A stretch of 45,198 bases of DNA from a virus (IMGVR_UViG_3300047562_001269:1-45198), one strand, 5' to 3'; shown: positions 31,474 through 39,065, numbered from the stretch's first letter. Notes: generated by a model not told the origin, from the sequence alone. Numbers and translations: made by a program.

Positions 31474-32497
31474 CAAAACAGCACTTTGTTTTGACGATGT
31501 TCTCCTTGTACCACAAGAAAGTGATATCAAGTCTCGTCATTCTGTAGATTTGACAATGACTATTGGATATGAAAAGAGGGCCATTTTCCTTAATCTTCCA
31601 GTCATTGCAGCACCCATGGATACTGTATGCGATATCGATATGTGTATGGCCCTAGACAAAATTGGTGGATTAGGAATACTTCATAGATACATGCCAGAAG
31701 AAACTTTAATTCAAAAAACAAAGTTGCTTTCGCATGGTAAGCACAGATTTGGCATTTCTCTTGCAGCAACAAATGGATACATGAACATTGCTGAAAAACT
31801 ATATGATGAAGGAGCAAGAATTTTTCTTGTTGACACCGCCAACGGTCATAGCGAATATGCAATTAGGGCGGTAGAAAATCTCAGACTGGCATATGACGAT
31901 GTTCATATTATGGCTGGAAATGTCGCTACCGCCGATGGTTTTATGAGATTGGCAGACGCAGGGGCAGACTCTGTAAGAGTGGGTATTGGTGGAGGAAGTG
32001 CCTGCACAACTAGACTAGTTAGTGGTCATGGTGTGCCAACTCTTGCATCGATTATGGATGTAGAAGAACTAAGAGAAATGAATGGTGTTGAATGCTCTAT
32101 CGTTGCAGATGGTGGCATTCGTAATAGTGGAGATATGGTTAAGGCATTTGCAGCAGGAGCAGACGCAGTAATGGTTGGTTCAATGATCGCAGGAACAGAT
32201 GAGGCTCCAGGCGAGATTATTACAGACCATAATGGCAAAGAGGCTAAAGTATTTCGTGGAATGGCTTCTTCACAGGCTCAAAGAGACTCTAGGGGCTCAG
32301 TATCGGTGTCTGAGGGAGTTTCGACTACAGTTCCTTATAAAGGCTCTGTAGATCATATTTTGAATCAAATTAAGGGTGGTCTAGGAAGTGGCTGTTCTTA
32401 CAGCGGGGTAGATGAACTAAGTCATTTATCTTCTATTGCAGAATATGTAGAAGTAACCTATGCTAGTTTAAATGAATCTAAGCCTCACGCCATTTAG
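31460..32497 (+). CDS. IMP dehydrogenase / GMP reductase family enzyme
   Basis: 345 residues, TIM barrel without a CBS pair, the length of GuaC-type enzymes. Elements: [14 protein letters not shown] near residue 9, [14 protein letters not shown] near 170 (active-site Cys), [11 protein letters not shown] near 210, [11 protein letters not shown] near 258. Whether it is a guanine-making IMPDH or a GMP reductase cannot be told by eye. As auxiliary metabolism it would tune purine pools for replication. Confidence 0.82.
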   Translation: MIPYNKTALCFDDVLLVPQESDIKSRHSVDLTMTIGYEKRAIFLNLPVIAAPMDTVCDIDMCMALDKIGGLGILHRYMPEETLIQKTKLLSHGKHRFGISLAATNGYMNIAEKLYDEGARIFLVDTANGHSEYAIRAVENLRLAYDDVHIMAGNVATADGFMRLADAGADSVRVGIGGGSACTTRLVSGHGVPTLASIMDVEELREMNGVECSIVADGGIRNSGDMVKAFAAGADAVMVGSMIAGTDEAPGEIITDHNGKEAKVFRGMASSQAQRDSRGSVSVSEGVSTTVPYKGSVDHILNQIKGGLGSGCSYSGVDELSHLSSIAEYVEVTYASLNESKPHAI

Positions 32498-32502
32498 ATA
32501 TG

Positions 32503-32508
32503 TATAAT
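32503..32508 (+). promoter_or_regulatory. -10 box, leaderless start of 32515
   Basis: TATAAT 32503-32508, six bases (ATATAA), ATG 32515. No ribosome site and no clear -35 box. Confidence 0.6.
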
Positions 32509-32514
32509 ATATAA

Positions 32515-32709
32515 ATGGAGTTTGATATAGAAGAAAGTATGGAAAAATACTATCGCAATATCATTGCTGACGATATAGACAACTGTTTATATACCAGCAA
32601 ATCTGAAGATGATGAGGAGCAAAGGCAGGTATATTGGTTTAATCAAGGAATGATGCTTGCAAGCATGATTGCCAGGTACGGCTTTACAGAAATAAAAACA
32701 GATGAATGA
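32515..32709 (+). CDS. Small acidic protein
   Basis: 64 residues from a leaderless ATG. Acidic N-terminal half (EESMEKYYRNIIADDIDN) and a short hydrophobic helix (GMMLASMIARYGF). Resembles the 100-residue protein at 33806 in layout (both have a helix with a Met-Leu stretch). Unknown. Confidence 0.5.
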   Translation: MEFDIEESMEKYYRNIIADDIDNCLYTSKSEDDEEQRQVYWFNQGMMLASMIARYGFTEIKTDE

Positions 32710-32932
32710 AGTATTTTTTAGAAATTATCAAAAAGACAAAACTTGGGAAATATCCAAAAGTAAAACAAGCATGTATATTCCTTATTCAATAATTCAATCA
32801 GAAACTGCGGTAGAGGTATTGAGCATTCTTTTATCTCAATTTAATCTGCCAGACCTTGACAACATTATAGATACCTTGCTAAAATATACGCAAGATCCTC
32901 AAGAGGATATGTTCATAGTAGAAACGGAATAA
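32702..32932 (+). CDS. Small hypothetical protein
   Basis: 76 residues, overlaps the upstream gene by eight bases. Helical C-terminus (LPDLDNIIDTLLKYTQ). No family recognised. Confidence 0.5.
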   Translation: MNEVFFRNYQKDKTWEISKSKTSMYIPYSIIQSETAVEVLSILLSQFNLPDLDNIIDTLLKYTQDPQEDMFIVETE

Positions 32933-32944
32933 AGGAAAGCAATA

Positions 32945-33805
32945 ATGAAAAAGTTTTTTATACCAGCAATTTTTGCTGCTCTTATTTTTTCATCCACAAA
33001 TGCGAATGCCGCATCAGATCCCAACTATCCATCAGGAATAACTAGCGTTTCTCCAACATCTGGATATGAATCTGGTGGAAATACTGTAACTGTAAATGGA
33101 ATTAATTTTGATTCTGATACGTTTGTTCGTGTTGGAAGCACGACTGTTCCTACCACTTTTATTAGTACAACTGAACTTAGTATACTGATGCCTGCAAGAT
33201 CTGCTGGTTTTGTTTCTATAGGTGTGTTTGATGGCTCCGTTGGGGCGATCCTACCTAACGCCTATGAATATATTCCTGATCCAGTTCCTGTATCAGCACC
33301 TACACCTACCCCAACTCCTACACCTACCCCAACTCCTACACCTACCCCAACGCCCACACCTACCCCAACTCCTACACCTACCCCAACGCCTGCATCACAA
33401 CCAGTTGTTTCTCAACCTAGTTTTACATCAGTGATTGTGGAAAGCGTGCCAACTCCTGCCCCTAGTTCAGAGGCAATCTTTGAGGAAGCAGTTGAGGAAG
33501 TTGTAAAAGAAGACCAGTCTATTGTTCGCCTATCTGATAATGCATACATCCTTTATGATCAAGATGGTGTAGAAAATCTTGTTGTCGATACATATTTCGA
33601 TGTGCCTCAGAAGTTTGTTCTTCGTGAACGGGTAAATGGAAAATGGATCTATCTGGATAGATCTTATTACTTTAATGGTAAAGTTGTTTTTCTTGACACA
33701 AATCTTAAATTAGGATCAACATATAAGGTTGTTGTAGAAATACAGGATAAGAAAACTATAGTAGCCTGGTTCACCATTCTAACAAAGAAATATACGGTAG
33801 AATAA
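32945..33805 (+). CDS. Secreted protein: IPT/TIG domain + Thr-Pro repeat linker
   Basis: 286 residues. Signal peptide (residues 1-23, ending ANAAS). An IPT/TIG-like beta-sandwich spans ~28-108 ([19 protein letters not shown]). A (Thr-Pro)n linker of about 30 residues (from ~119) is encoded by five 18-bp repeats. A C-terminal beta domain (~195-286) is unlike known folds. It is probably exported and displayed on the host surface during infection. AAAGGAAAG ribosome site. Confidence 0.7.
   Translation: MKKFFIPAIFAALIFSSTNANAASDPNYPSGITSVSPTSGYESGGNTVTVNGINFDSDTFVRVGSTTVPTTFISTTELSILMPARSAGFVSIGVFDGSVGAILPNAYEYIPDPVPVSAPTPTPTPTPTPTPTPTPTPTPTPTPTPTPTPASQPVVSQPSFTSVIVESVPTPAPSSEAIFEEAVEEVVKEDQSIVRLSDNAYILYDQDGVENLVVDTYFDVPQKFVLRERVNGKWIYLDRSYYFNGKVVFLDTNLKLGSTYKVVVEIQDKKTIVAWFTILTKKYTVE
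33299..33388 (+). repeat. Five 18-bp tandem repeats encoding Thr-Pro
   Basis: Unit CCTACACCTACCCCAACT, five copies with one to two silent changes. Each unit encodes six residues of the proline-rich linker. The copy number is a likely site of slippage variation. Confidence 0.9.
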
Positions 33806-34108
33806 ATGCTATTTGATGAAATTAAGATAGATACGATCACCCACAACGATCAACTCTATATAAATGTAGAACAACTATATAACCATATTCTTGGATCTGC
33901 TGAAATTTTTTCTAACGAGACTGTACGCTTGGCAAACGCATTTGGTATTTCAAGAGATGAAAAGTATTTTACTATGGGCTTAGTGGAGGGTATGTGGAGC
34001 GTGGCTCTCATGCTTGGATATGGCAACAAACAATATCAGTTTGACTCAGTAAATACCGTGGAAGATCTACTGAAGAGGTTTTGGAATGAGAATAGAACAG
34101 ACAATTGA
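33806..34108 (+). CDS. Hypothetical protein
   Basis: 100 residues directly after the secreted protein's stop. N-terminal strands (YINVEQLYNHILG) and helix MGLVEGMWSVALMLGYG. No family recognised; similar in shape to the product at 32515. Confidence 0.5.
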   Translation: MLFDEIKIDTITHNDQLYINVEQLYNHILGSAEIFSNETVRLANAFGISRDEKYFTMGLVEGMWSVALMLGYGNKQYQFDSVNTVEDLLKRFWNENRTDN

Positions 34109-34232
34109 GGAAAAGGCTGCTCATTTTGCTTCCATTGGAATGATGGATAGAGCAAACTATTATGCTACTATTGTTCTAATTAATGAAATTAAAGAATTAA
34201 GGAAAACAATTAATGAGCGATTGCAAGCATGA
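34086..34232 (+). CDS. Small helical protein
   Basis: 48 residues starting inside the upstream gene (23-base overlap). One long amphipathic helix (YYATIVLINEIKELRKTI). Too short for many gene callers; supported by the overlap chain. Confidence 0.45.
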   Translation: MRIEQTIEEKAAHFASIGMMDRANYYATIVLINEIKELRKTINERLQA

Positions 34233-34308
34233 ATTTGAAATTTGGCGCGGTAGAACAGTGTGCATGAACTGCGGTCAAGAAGAAAAGTACTGGAAGTCAG
34301 TAAACTAA
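34213..34308 (+). CDS. Mini zinc-finger protein
   Basis: 31 residues with CKHEFEIW and CMNCG, a possible CxH...CxxC zinc site. Starts within the upstream gene and ends in TAATG with the next gene. Real because of tight coupling, though tiny. Confidence 0.45.
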   Translation: MSDCKHEFEIWRGRTVCMNCGQEEKYWKSVN

Positions 34309-34634
34309 TGTCATATTGTAGATTTATAGAGGCAGATGCATATATTTATGATGATGTATATTATGGCCTATATTGTTGTGCCTGCTCACTTAGTAAAGTA
34401 GAAATGGTATATAACGAATTATTTAAGGCAGATATGCCTTCATGGGAGGGCTTTGTTGCTGGCTATGACTATGATAAAATGCTTGGTCATATTGCAGAGC
34501 ATCGTGCAAAAGGAGATTATATTCCAGAAGATGTAGATGAAAGGCTCATCTTTGAGCGTGATTGCGAACACAATTTTATAGACATGGAATTTGGAATTCG
34601 TTGTGAATACTGCTGGAGGGCAAATGATGTATGA
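34308..34634 (+). CDS. Conserved actinophage protein (MSYCR... family)
   Basis: 108 residues from ATG 34308. Starts MSYCRFIEADAYIYDDVYYG, the pattern of small phage proteins with CCACSL (near residue 25) and a C-terminal CEHN...CEYC site, likely zinc-bound. Function unknown. Confidence 0.6.
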   Translation: MSYCRFIEADAYIYDDVYYGLYCCACSLSKVEMVYNELFKADMPSWEGFVAGYDYDKMLGHIAEHRAKGDYIPEDVDERLIFERDCEHNFIDMEFGIRCEYCWRANDV

Positions 34635-34758
34635 TCCTATTCCTCAAGATGAATGTCCAGTTTGTTTAGATCCCATAGATTATTGTCAGGGGCACGGAGA
34701 GATTGGTGATCCAGAGGGATTTCGTATGCTAATGGATTATTATGATAATGAATATTAA
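34624..34758 (+). CDS. Small cysteine protein
   Basis: 44 residues from ATG 34624 (or 34627), overlapping the upstream gene. ECPVCLDPIDYCQGHGE (residues 10-26) is a known actinophage-type motif. Very acidic. Unknown function. Confidence 0.5.
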   Translation: MMYDPIPQDECPVCLDPIDYCQGHGEIGDPEGFRMLMDYYDNEY

Positions 34759-35161
34759 ATTCCGCATAAAGCGTTTATATAAACTGATTATGCGTAGTGT
34801 TTATTATCCTAAGTGGTGGTATCAACGTGTTACCCGTGGTTTTAGCGATAGGGACATGTGGAATGCAGATAACTATCTTGCAGGGGTATTTGCAGGAGTA
34901 CTGCAATGGTATGTTAATAAGGGTATTGGCGTATCTATGGCATATGCATCAGAAGATGATCCAAATGGAGAAAATTTAGATGACATGGTTGCTCGTAGAG
35001 ATGCTGATTATTTATTTTATGCCTCTATATTTGAAGAATATAAAGATAACGGTCCTGCTTACAATGAAGAATGGCAAAAATTATTTGGCGGGGTACTTGA
35101 CGAAGATATCAAGGCTGCGCTACAATGGCTATCCGAACATTTCACAGAACTATGGGACTAA
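34748..35161 (+). CDS. Conserved phage protein, unknown
   Basis: 137 residues from ATG 34748, overlapping upstream. A basic N-terminus (RIKRLYKLIMRSVYYP), then WWYQRVTRGFSDRDMWNAD near residue 24, and an acidic C-terminus. This Trp-rich motif recurs in phage proteins of unknown role. Confidence 0.55.
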   Translation: MNIKFRIKRLYKLIMRSVYYPKWWYQRVTRGFSDRDMWNADNYLAGVFAGVLQWYVNKGIGVSMAYASEDDPNGENLDDMVARRDADYLFYASIFEEYKDNGPAYNEEWQKLFGGVLDEDIKAALQWLSEHFTELWD

Positions 35162-35310
35162 TGGACAAATGTTATTTAGTACGTCGTGGAGAAATGTATG
35201 ACGTATATATTGATAGTAAGAAATTAGGATCTGGTCAATGGGGGTATGTCAGTACGGCATACGTCGTATACAAGCAAGAAGGTTATGATGTGGAAATTGT
35301 TGATGAATAA
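35161..35310 (+). CDS. Small protein
   Basis: 49 residues, starting in a TAATG overlap. Beta-rich (MYDVYIDSKKLGSGQWG ...). No family recognised. Confidence 0.5.
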   Translation: MDKCYLVRRGEMYDVYIDSKKLGSGQWGYVSTAYVVYKQEGYDVEIVDE

Positions 35311-35527
35311 GTTTCGTAATAGGTTTGCAGACGTTCAGGTACAATATCTTATGGATAATTTTGATGATGCCGTTCGTAATCAAACAGAAGATTATTGGCG
35401 TAAAACTATTGCAGAGCAGATTTATGATGCTTGCCCAACAGCAAATAAGAGTGGGTATCCATGTGAAGAGTGTTACGAATTTTATGAGTTCGTCTTATAT
35501 AAGAAAAGTACCGCCCATGATTGTTAA
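35303..35527 (+). CDS. Small protein with Cys pair
   Basis: 74 residues from ATG 35303; upstream in-frame ATGs at 35285/35288 are possible. Helical N-terminus (VQVQYLMDNFDDAV) and CEECYEFYEF near residue 54. Unknown. Confidence 0.5.
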   Translation: MNKFRNRFADVQVQYLMDNFDDAVRNQTEDYWRKTIAEQIYDACPTANKSGYPCEECYEFYEFVLYKKSTAHDC

Positions 35528-35711
35528 ATGTTGGAACTGTGGCACAGATTTTGAGCATGTAAGTTCGGCGCGAGATAGTAATAAAATATCCGCAACACAC
35601 ATCGCTGAAGTGTTGCGAAGCAACATCTTTGATGCAAATCGCGGTACAGTATTGATAAATGTCGATGATCTTATTGATGAGATAGCAGAAGTGATAGTGA
35701 ATAATGTCTGA
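35517..35711 (+). CDS. Small CxxC protein
   Basis: 64 residues from ATG 35517, overlapping the previous stop by 11 bases. CWNCGTDF at residues 5-12 and a helical C-terminus. Possible zinc or nucleic acid binding. Confidence 0.5.
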   Translation: MIVKCWNCGTDFEHVSSARDSNKISATHIAEVLRSNIFDANRGTVLINVDDLIDEIAEVIVNNV

Positions 35712-35928
35712 TTTATGGTGGGCTAGTTGGGTATTGGCTGTCTTTGGCATTGCTACCATATTTTTCGCAGGTAAAAACAAGTGGTGGGCTTGGAGTATAG
35801 GCATCTTTACAGAAACATTATGGATTGCTTATTCACTAGCAACTGAGCAATATGGCTTTATTGTAGCGTCATTTGCCTATATTGCGGTATATTTTAAGAA
35901 CACAAGGGCATGGAGAAATAAGGTATAA
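35704..35928 (+). CDS. Small membrane protein, PnuC-like fragment
   Basis: 74 residues with about three hydrophobic segments (WWASWVLAVFGIATIFF, WSIGIFTETLWIAYSL, GFIVASFAYIAVYF). The middle resembles the NMN transporter PnuC fold in shape only. Ends in GTA TAA inside a -10 box. Confidence 0.5.
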   Translation: MSDLWWASWVLAVFGIATIFFAGKNKWWAWSIGIFTETLWIAYSLATEQYGFIVASFAYIAVYFKNTRAWRNKV

Positions 35929-35929
35929 T
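35924..35929 (+). promoter_or_regulatory. -10 box overlapping stop codon, leaderless start of 35936
   Basis: TATAAT 35924-35929 contains the upstream TAA stop; ATG 35936 follows after six bases (ATCATT). No ribosome site. Confidence 0.65.
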
Positions 35930-35935
35930 ATCATT

Positions 35936-36217
35936 ATGGCTAGTCATCAATTATATACGGTAGGTACATCTGCTACTCGCATTACCCCCGCAGCAACACA
36001 TTCTGGACTAGATGTAACAATACAAAATGTTAATGATAATGGATATATCTATGTTGGTGCGACAAGCAATTTGAGTGCATCTAATTATGGATATAGAATT
36101 ATGCCTAATCATGCTATTTCTTTTGAACTACCTGGCAATGATGCATTATTTATTTGTGCTTCCGAAGCAGATTTGAATGCAGCAGTTATTATTACTGGTC
36201 TTGAGATTGGAGACTAA
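35936..36217 (+). CDS. Virion beta-protein, possible decoration
   Basis: 93 residues from leaderless ATG. Beta-rich with GLDVTIQNVNDNGYIYVG near residue 24 and GYRIMPNHAISFELPG near 52, the look of small phage virion/decoration or fibre proteins. Coupled to the next protein. Confidence 0.5.
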   Translation: MASHQLYTVGTSATRITPAATHSGLDVTIQNVNDNGYIYVGATSNLSASNYGYRIMPNHAISFELPGNDALFICASEADLNAAVIITGLEIGD

Positions 36218-36675
36218 TGGCTAGGTTTACTCAGTTTGGAATGTCGTCAACTTATGGCAGCACATCTGCTGGAACATGGGTAATTGAGGGCGGTACACTA
36301 TCAGAAGATCCAGAGGACCAGCCAGAGTTTAGTGGAGACCCACTATTTAGTGGATCATGGGTTAGATGGGGAAACATGGTTCACTTTAATATAGACGTAG
36401 ACTTTGATAATATTACAGACTTTGGTGCTGGTCAATATTATCTTAAACTTCCCTTTAATTGTGCAAATAATATGCTGTTTTCTGATGGATGCTTACATGA
36501 CCCGAATAAAGGAAATCAGTACGCTATAATGGGTCATACTGTTGCTGGGTCAGATATTCTAGAACTTCTTAGCATAACTTCTAATGGACAGCACAATCCT
36601 TTTGAATATGGTGTTCCCGTTAACTTAGACAATGCTGGAAATTTCCACATTGCTGGCACATATATCTGTGAGTGA
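36217..36675 (+). CDS. Virion fibre/decoration-like protein
   Basis: 152 residues. A C1q-like/fibre beta-sandwich: GSWVRWGNMVHFNIDVDF near residue 45 and GAGQYYLKLPF near 70. Such domains often form trimeric knobs. Placed in the accessory arm under the same leaderless promoter as 35936, away from the tail block at the left edge. Confidence 0.5.
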   Translation: MARFTQFGMSSTYGSTSAGTWVIEGGTLSEDPEDQPEFSGDPLFSGSWVRWGNMVHFNIDVDFDNITDFGAGQYYLKLPFNCANNMLFSDGCLHDPNKGNQYAIMGHTVAGSDILELLSITSNGQHNPFEYGVPVNLDNAGNFHIAGTYICE

Positions 36676-36677
36676 TA

Positions 36678-36803
36678 ATGCAACATGACCCCTTCTGTAA
36701 AGCCTACTATCCTGATTTGACAGAACCAGAACGCTGCATGTGGTGTATGGTTATTCGCAGGGTACGAGAAGATGAACGATCAAAAATAAGCGGTACACAG
36801 TGA
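36678..36803 (+). CDS. Small cysteine protein
   Basis: 41 residues, Cys at CKAY and CMWC (8, 20, 23), basic C-terminus (IRRVREDERSK). Overlaps the next gene by GTGA. Confidence 0.45.
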   Translation: MQHDPFCKAYYPDLTEPERCMWCMVIRRVREDERSKISGTQ

Positions 36804-37153
36804 AGTATATCTCCATCCCCCTAGTAGACTATATAGATATAGATGATGAACAATGTGATGTACATATACATACTAAGGATAAGAGGATATTGGTATTCAA
36901 AGATGTAAGATCCAATGCTGATATCACTGAAGAAGGATTGTATTTAGTGTATCTTTGGTTTGGACAAAACATGAATGTATTTATTTCCAGAGATGATTTC
37001 TCACATATAGAATATAGATATAGCCCCCGCCACAAAATCACCAAGAAAGATTTTGATGATTTGTACTCATATTTAGATGAGGATGTAGACTATGAATACC
37101 CCGCAGAAGCCCTCACAGAGCCTTCTGAACACCTATTTGATGACCTAATTTAG
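36800..37153 (+). CDS. Last rightward gene, hypothetical
   Basis: 117 residues from GTG 36800 (GTGA overlap). Beta-rich N-terminus (ISIPLVDYIDIDDEQCDVHI) and an acidic C-terminus. No family recognised. It ends the rightward arm; a repeat-rich convergent region follows. Confidence 0.5.
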   Translation: MKYISIPLVDYIDIDDEQCDVHIHTKDKRILVFKDVRSNADITEEGLYLVYLWFGQNMNVFISRDDFSHIEYRYSPRHKITKKDFDDLYSYLDEDVDYEYPAEALTEPSEHLFDDLI

Positions 37154-37332
37154 TAATTTAATTGTTACTGTTATATATGATGTGGGACAAAATGGTTTGA
37201 AATGGAGGAATATGGGTAATAGAATATATATAATAGGGCCGCCTCTCCATAAAAAATTATTTTAACAAACATCCCCCTACCCCCTCCCCCCATTACATGC
37301 TTCAAACACGCCAAAAATGTGTTAAAAAAACA

Positions 37333-37367
37333 CAAAAATTGGCTAATTTTTATTTGATTTCGTAATC
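37333..37367. repeat. Hairpin repeat, copy 1
   Basis: AAAAATT-GGCT-AATTTTT (37334-37351) then ATTTGATTTCGTAAT. First of four imperfect copies (37412, 37987, 38024) that flank the Ntn-hydrolase gene. Confidence 0.75.
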
Positions 37368-37404
37368 TTTTTTTAGCAAAACATTTAAAAAATCTGGAAA
37401 AAAT

Positions 37405-37429
37405 CCCAAAACAAAATTGGGGGTTTTTT
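37405..37429 (+). terminator. Intrinsic terminator of the rightward arm (in repeat copy 2)
   Basis: CCCAA (37405-37409) pairs with TTGGG (37417-37421), then GG and a T6 run. Copy 2 of the repeat (37412-37447) shares the downstream TTTGATTTCGTAATGTC. Confidence 0.55.
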
Positions 37430-37446
37430 ATTTGATTTCGTAATGT

Positions 37447-37965
37447 CTATATGCTATATATGTCTATAGGGCCAAGGCAGGTTGGACTTATATCTACCGC
37501 CGCTTGTAATGAATGTCTAATTCTTTTCTCTTGATCCTTCCAATTTTGGGAAGTATGCAAAGAACCCAATGCAATAGGACCACCTGTACCTATAGCACTA
37601 TACTCAAACTCTGCAATGTGCCAATCTTCTGATGATATTTCAAACAATCTTCCATTGACTCCTACGAGCCAATCAGTAGAATTATCTTCTAAATGAGATG
37701 CATTACCATATGTTTCAATAGCATCCTTAATAACGGATACAAAAGTGGTTCGTAATGTTTTTTCTATGTCCTTAGTTGTCTCTGGTAATTTTATAAAATG
37801 AGGCAATTCCCCAATACCCTGGCTGCCTGCATAACCAATTAGATAATCACCATTCCTCCGCACCTTCGGGCGGGTAAGTGGAAGAATACTAGATCCATCT
37901 GATGATCCTCTATCTCCCCCTATATATACACTACCATTATGAGATATTCCAACTATACAGGTCAC
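37447..37965 (-). CDS. HslV/proteasome-like Ntn hydrolase
   Basis: 172 residues from GTG 37965. After Met removal the N-terminus is TCIVGI, giving nucleophile Thr1; the mature chain has IGGDR (Asp17) and TRPKV (Lys33) at exactly the proteasome/HslV catalytic positions, the GYAGS turn (~44-47) and a GTGGPIALGSL motif near 126. It has the size of HslV, with no propeptide. No ATPase partner (HslU, ClpX) is in the window. It is read from a leaderless promoter (37972-38000). Confidence 0.85.
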   Translation of the reverse strand: MTCIVGISHNGSVYIGGDRGSSDGSSILPLTRPKVRRNGDYLIGYAGSQGIGELPHFIKLPETTKDIEKTLRTTFVSVIKDAIETYGNASHLEDNSTDWLVGVNGRLFEISSEDWHIAEFEYSAIGTGGPIALGSLHTSQNWKDQEKRIRHSLQAAVDISPTCLGPIDIYSI

Positions 37966-37971
37966 GGGCCT

Positions 37972-38000
37972 ATTATACTCCTAAATGAAAAAATTGGCAA
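37972..38000 (-). promoter_or_regulatory. Leaderless promoter of the Ntn hydrolase gene
   Basis: On the minus strand: TTGCCA (38000-37995), 17 bp, TATAAT (37977-37972), six bases, GTG 37965. TTCGTAA-type repeats lie just upstream (37987-38080). Confidence 0.7.
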
Positions 38001-38060
38001 ATATTTTTTTGATTTCGTAATGTCAAAAATTGGCGATTTTTTTTCTGCTTTCGTAATGTC
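37987..38060. repeat. Hairpin repeats, copies 3 and 4
   Basis: Two adjacent copies (37987-38024 and 38024-38060) of AAAAATTGGC-N-TTTTT-TGNTTTCGTAATGTC, upstream of the Ntn gene. Copies 1-2 lie at its other end. Confidence 0.7.
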
Positions 38061-38062
38061 TT

Positions 38063-38120
38063 TTCGTAAAGCGTTCGTAAAGTCCTTTATGTCCTTTTTG
38101 TCGTTATTTCCGGCCCGCCC
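38063..38120. repeat. Boundary element A (TTCGTAA...ATTTCCGGCC)
   Basis: Two TTCGTAA words (38063, 38074), TTTATGTCC, and ATTTCCGGCC (38106-38115). Similar to elements B (41909-41962) and C (44991-45044). It lies between the end of one leftward transcript and the next promoter. Confidence 0.65.
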
Positions 38121-38124
38121 CTGC

Positions 38125-38214
38125 CTAAGGTGCTAGACAGGAGGCGACAACCAGGATGAGTCCAATCAAAAAGAATCCAGATAGAAAGGTGGTTAACATA
38201 TCGTCACCCTTCAT
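38125..38214 (-). CDS. Small single-TM peptide
   Basis: 29 residues, start ATG 38214 sharing a base with the upstream TGA. One hydrophobic segment (MLTTFLSGFFLIGLILVVAS) of about 20 residues. The same design recurs at the end of the last leftward unit (45044). Function unknown, maybe a membrane-targeting toxin or lysis regulator. Confidence 0.5.
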   Translation of the reverse strand: MKGDDMLTTFLSGFFLIGLILVVASCLAP

Positions 38215-38543
38215 CAGATCTCAACATTCATTACATCAATCTTTGGTGCATTGGGTGATGCTTCCCAGCATTGTCCAAGATGCTCATATGATGCGTCAGG
38301 GTCAATAGAGATAATCGCACAGAATGTTGTCCATGCTTCCTCAATAAACTTCTCTGACTCCATGCCCTTCTCAGTTGCAGGGATAATAGCAAGACCCTGT
38401 GAAATCATGTGGGACAGTGGCAACGCAATGTCAGCCCATGCAAAGAACTCTGACCAATTCTCGTCTGCCTCTGCATCTGCGCGGTAATACAACCACAGAT
38501 CACCTAGGATATTGCACTTGTTAGAAAAGGGTGTCTTGGACAT
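38214..38543 (-). CDS. Conserved actinophage protein
   Basis: 109 residues. CNILGDLWLYYRADAEADEN at residues 10-29 and ADIALPLSHMISQGL (near 38) match a widespread small actinophage family (ADLW...LPLA type) of unknown function. Overlaps its upstream neighbour by 23 bases. Confidence 0.65.
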   Translation of the reverse strand: MSKTPFSNKCNILGDLWLYYRADAEADENWSEFFAWADIALPLSHMISQGLAIIPATEKGMESEKFIEEAWTTFCAIISIDPDASYEHLGQCWEASPNAPKIDVMNVEI

Positions 38544-38754
38544 ACTGTTGATCCTCCTTGATACGATTACGTTCCCATTCTACATGATTGGCGAAGTCTT
38601 GGATACGGTCTAGCACTACCTCAGGATATGCGTTTACTACTGTGTAGAACGCAAGATACATAAGGTCATGATCCCTCACCCTACCATCGCTGAAAATGTC
38701 AAGCAACTTTAGAGCGTGCTTCTCAAAGCGGCTGCGGTCACCTGTGTTCATCAT
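38521..38754 (-). CDS. Small conserved phage protein
   Basis: 77 residues from ATG 38754 or 38751 behind GGAGG. Helical (FEKHALKLLDIFSDGRVRDH). First gene of a unit with its own promoter (38762-38790). Unknown. Confidence 0.55.
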   Translation of the reverse strand: MMNTGDRSRFEKHALKLLDIFSDGRVRDHDLMYLAFYTVVNAYPEVVLDRIQDFANHVEWERNRIKEDQQYVQDTLF

Positions 38755-38761
38755 GCCTCCA

Positions 38762-38790
38762 ATCATACACTAGGGGTCTGACAATAGCAA
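38762..38790 (-). promoter_or_regulatory. Sigma-70 promoter
   Basis: TTGCTA (38790-38785), 17 bp, TATGAT (38767-38762). It abuts a terminator hairpin (38791-38820), so one unit ends where the next begins. Confidence 0.65.
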
Positions 38791-38820
38791 GGGGGAGAGG
38801 TCGGTGTTGACCCCTCCCCC
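38791..38820 (-). terminator. GC-rich terminator hairpin
   Basis: GGGGGAG-a-GGTC / GACC-c-CTCCCCC with a 6-base loop (one mismatch), 14 bases after the stop of the 54-residue gene. The T-run is weak. Confidence 0.65.
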
Positions 38821-38833
38821 AAGACTATTGGAA

Positions 38834-38998
38834 TTAGCGAGAGGTAACCTTCTGGCCCTTACGCAGTGCAGAGAGGGAAATAGTATCCACGAATCGTCCC
38901 TGCTCACGGATCACAACACGATCCGACTTGCCATACCGCGTGTCCCACTGCTCAAGGTAAGCGTAGGTCTTGCGGGGCTTGCTGTTCTTGCTTGCCAT
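38834..38998 (-). CDS. Small basic protein
   Basis: 54 residues with AAGGAG before ATG 38998. Begins KNSKPRKTYAYLEQWDTRYG and is basic. It has a consensus promoter of its own (39036-39065) and a terminator after it, i.e. a monocistronic unit. Unknown function. Confidence 0.6.
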   Translation of the reverse strand: MASKNSKPRKTYAYLEQWDTRYGKSDRVVIREQGRFVDTISLSALRKGQKVTSR

Positions 38999-39035
38999 TT
39001 ATTTCTCCTTAGTGTAGGTAATTACTTACTGGGAT

Positions 39036-39065
39036 ATTATACTAGTACCTTGGCGAACTTGTCAA
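39036..39065 (-). promoter_or_regulatory. Consensus sigma-70 promoter
   Basis: TTGACA (39065-39060), 18 bp, TATAAT (39041-39036), inside the end of the upstream gene; AAGGAG leader before ATG 38998. Confidence 0.75.

Larger units (their letters stand above)
37154..37446. other. Convergent intergenic region
   Basis: 293 bases, very AT-rich except for a C-rich run near 37271-37290. It holds two copies of the AAAAATTGG...TTTGATTTCGTAAT repeat (37333-37367 and 37412-37447), a TGTGTT/AACACA hairpin (37318-37334) and intrinsic terminator features. No gene is seen. Confidence 0.7.

Noticed and set aside
33299-33388. CRISPR-like array
   Set aside because: The 18-bp units are contiguous without spacers and lie in frame in a coding region (Thr-Pro).
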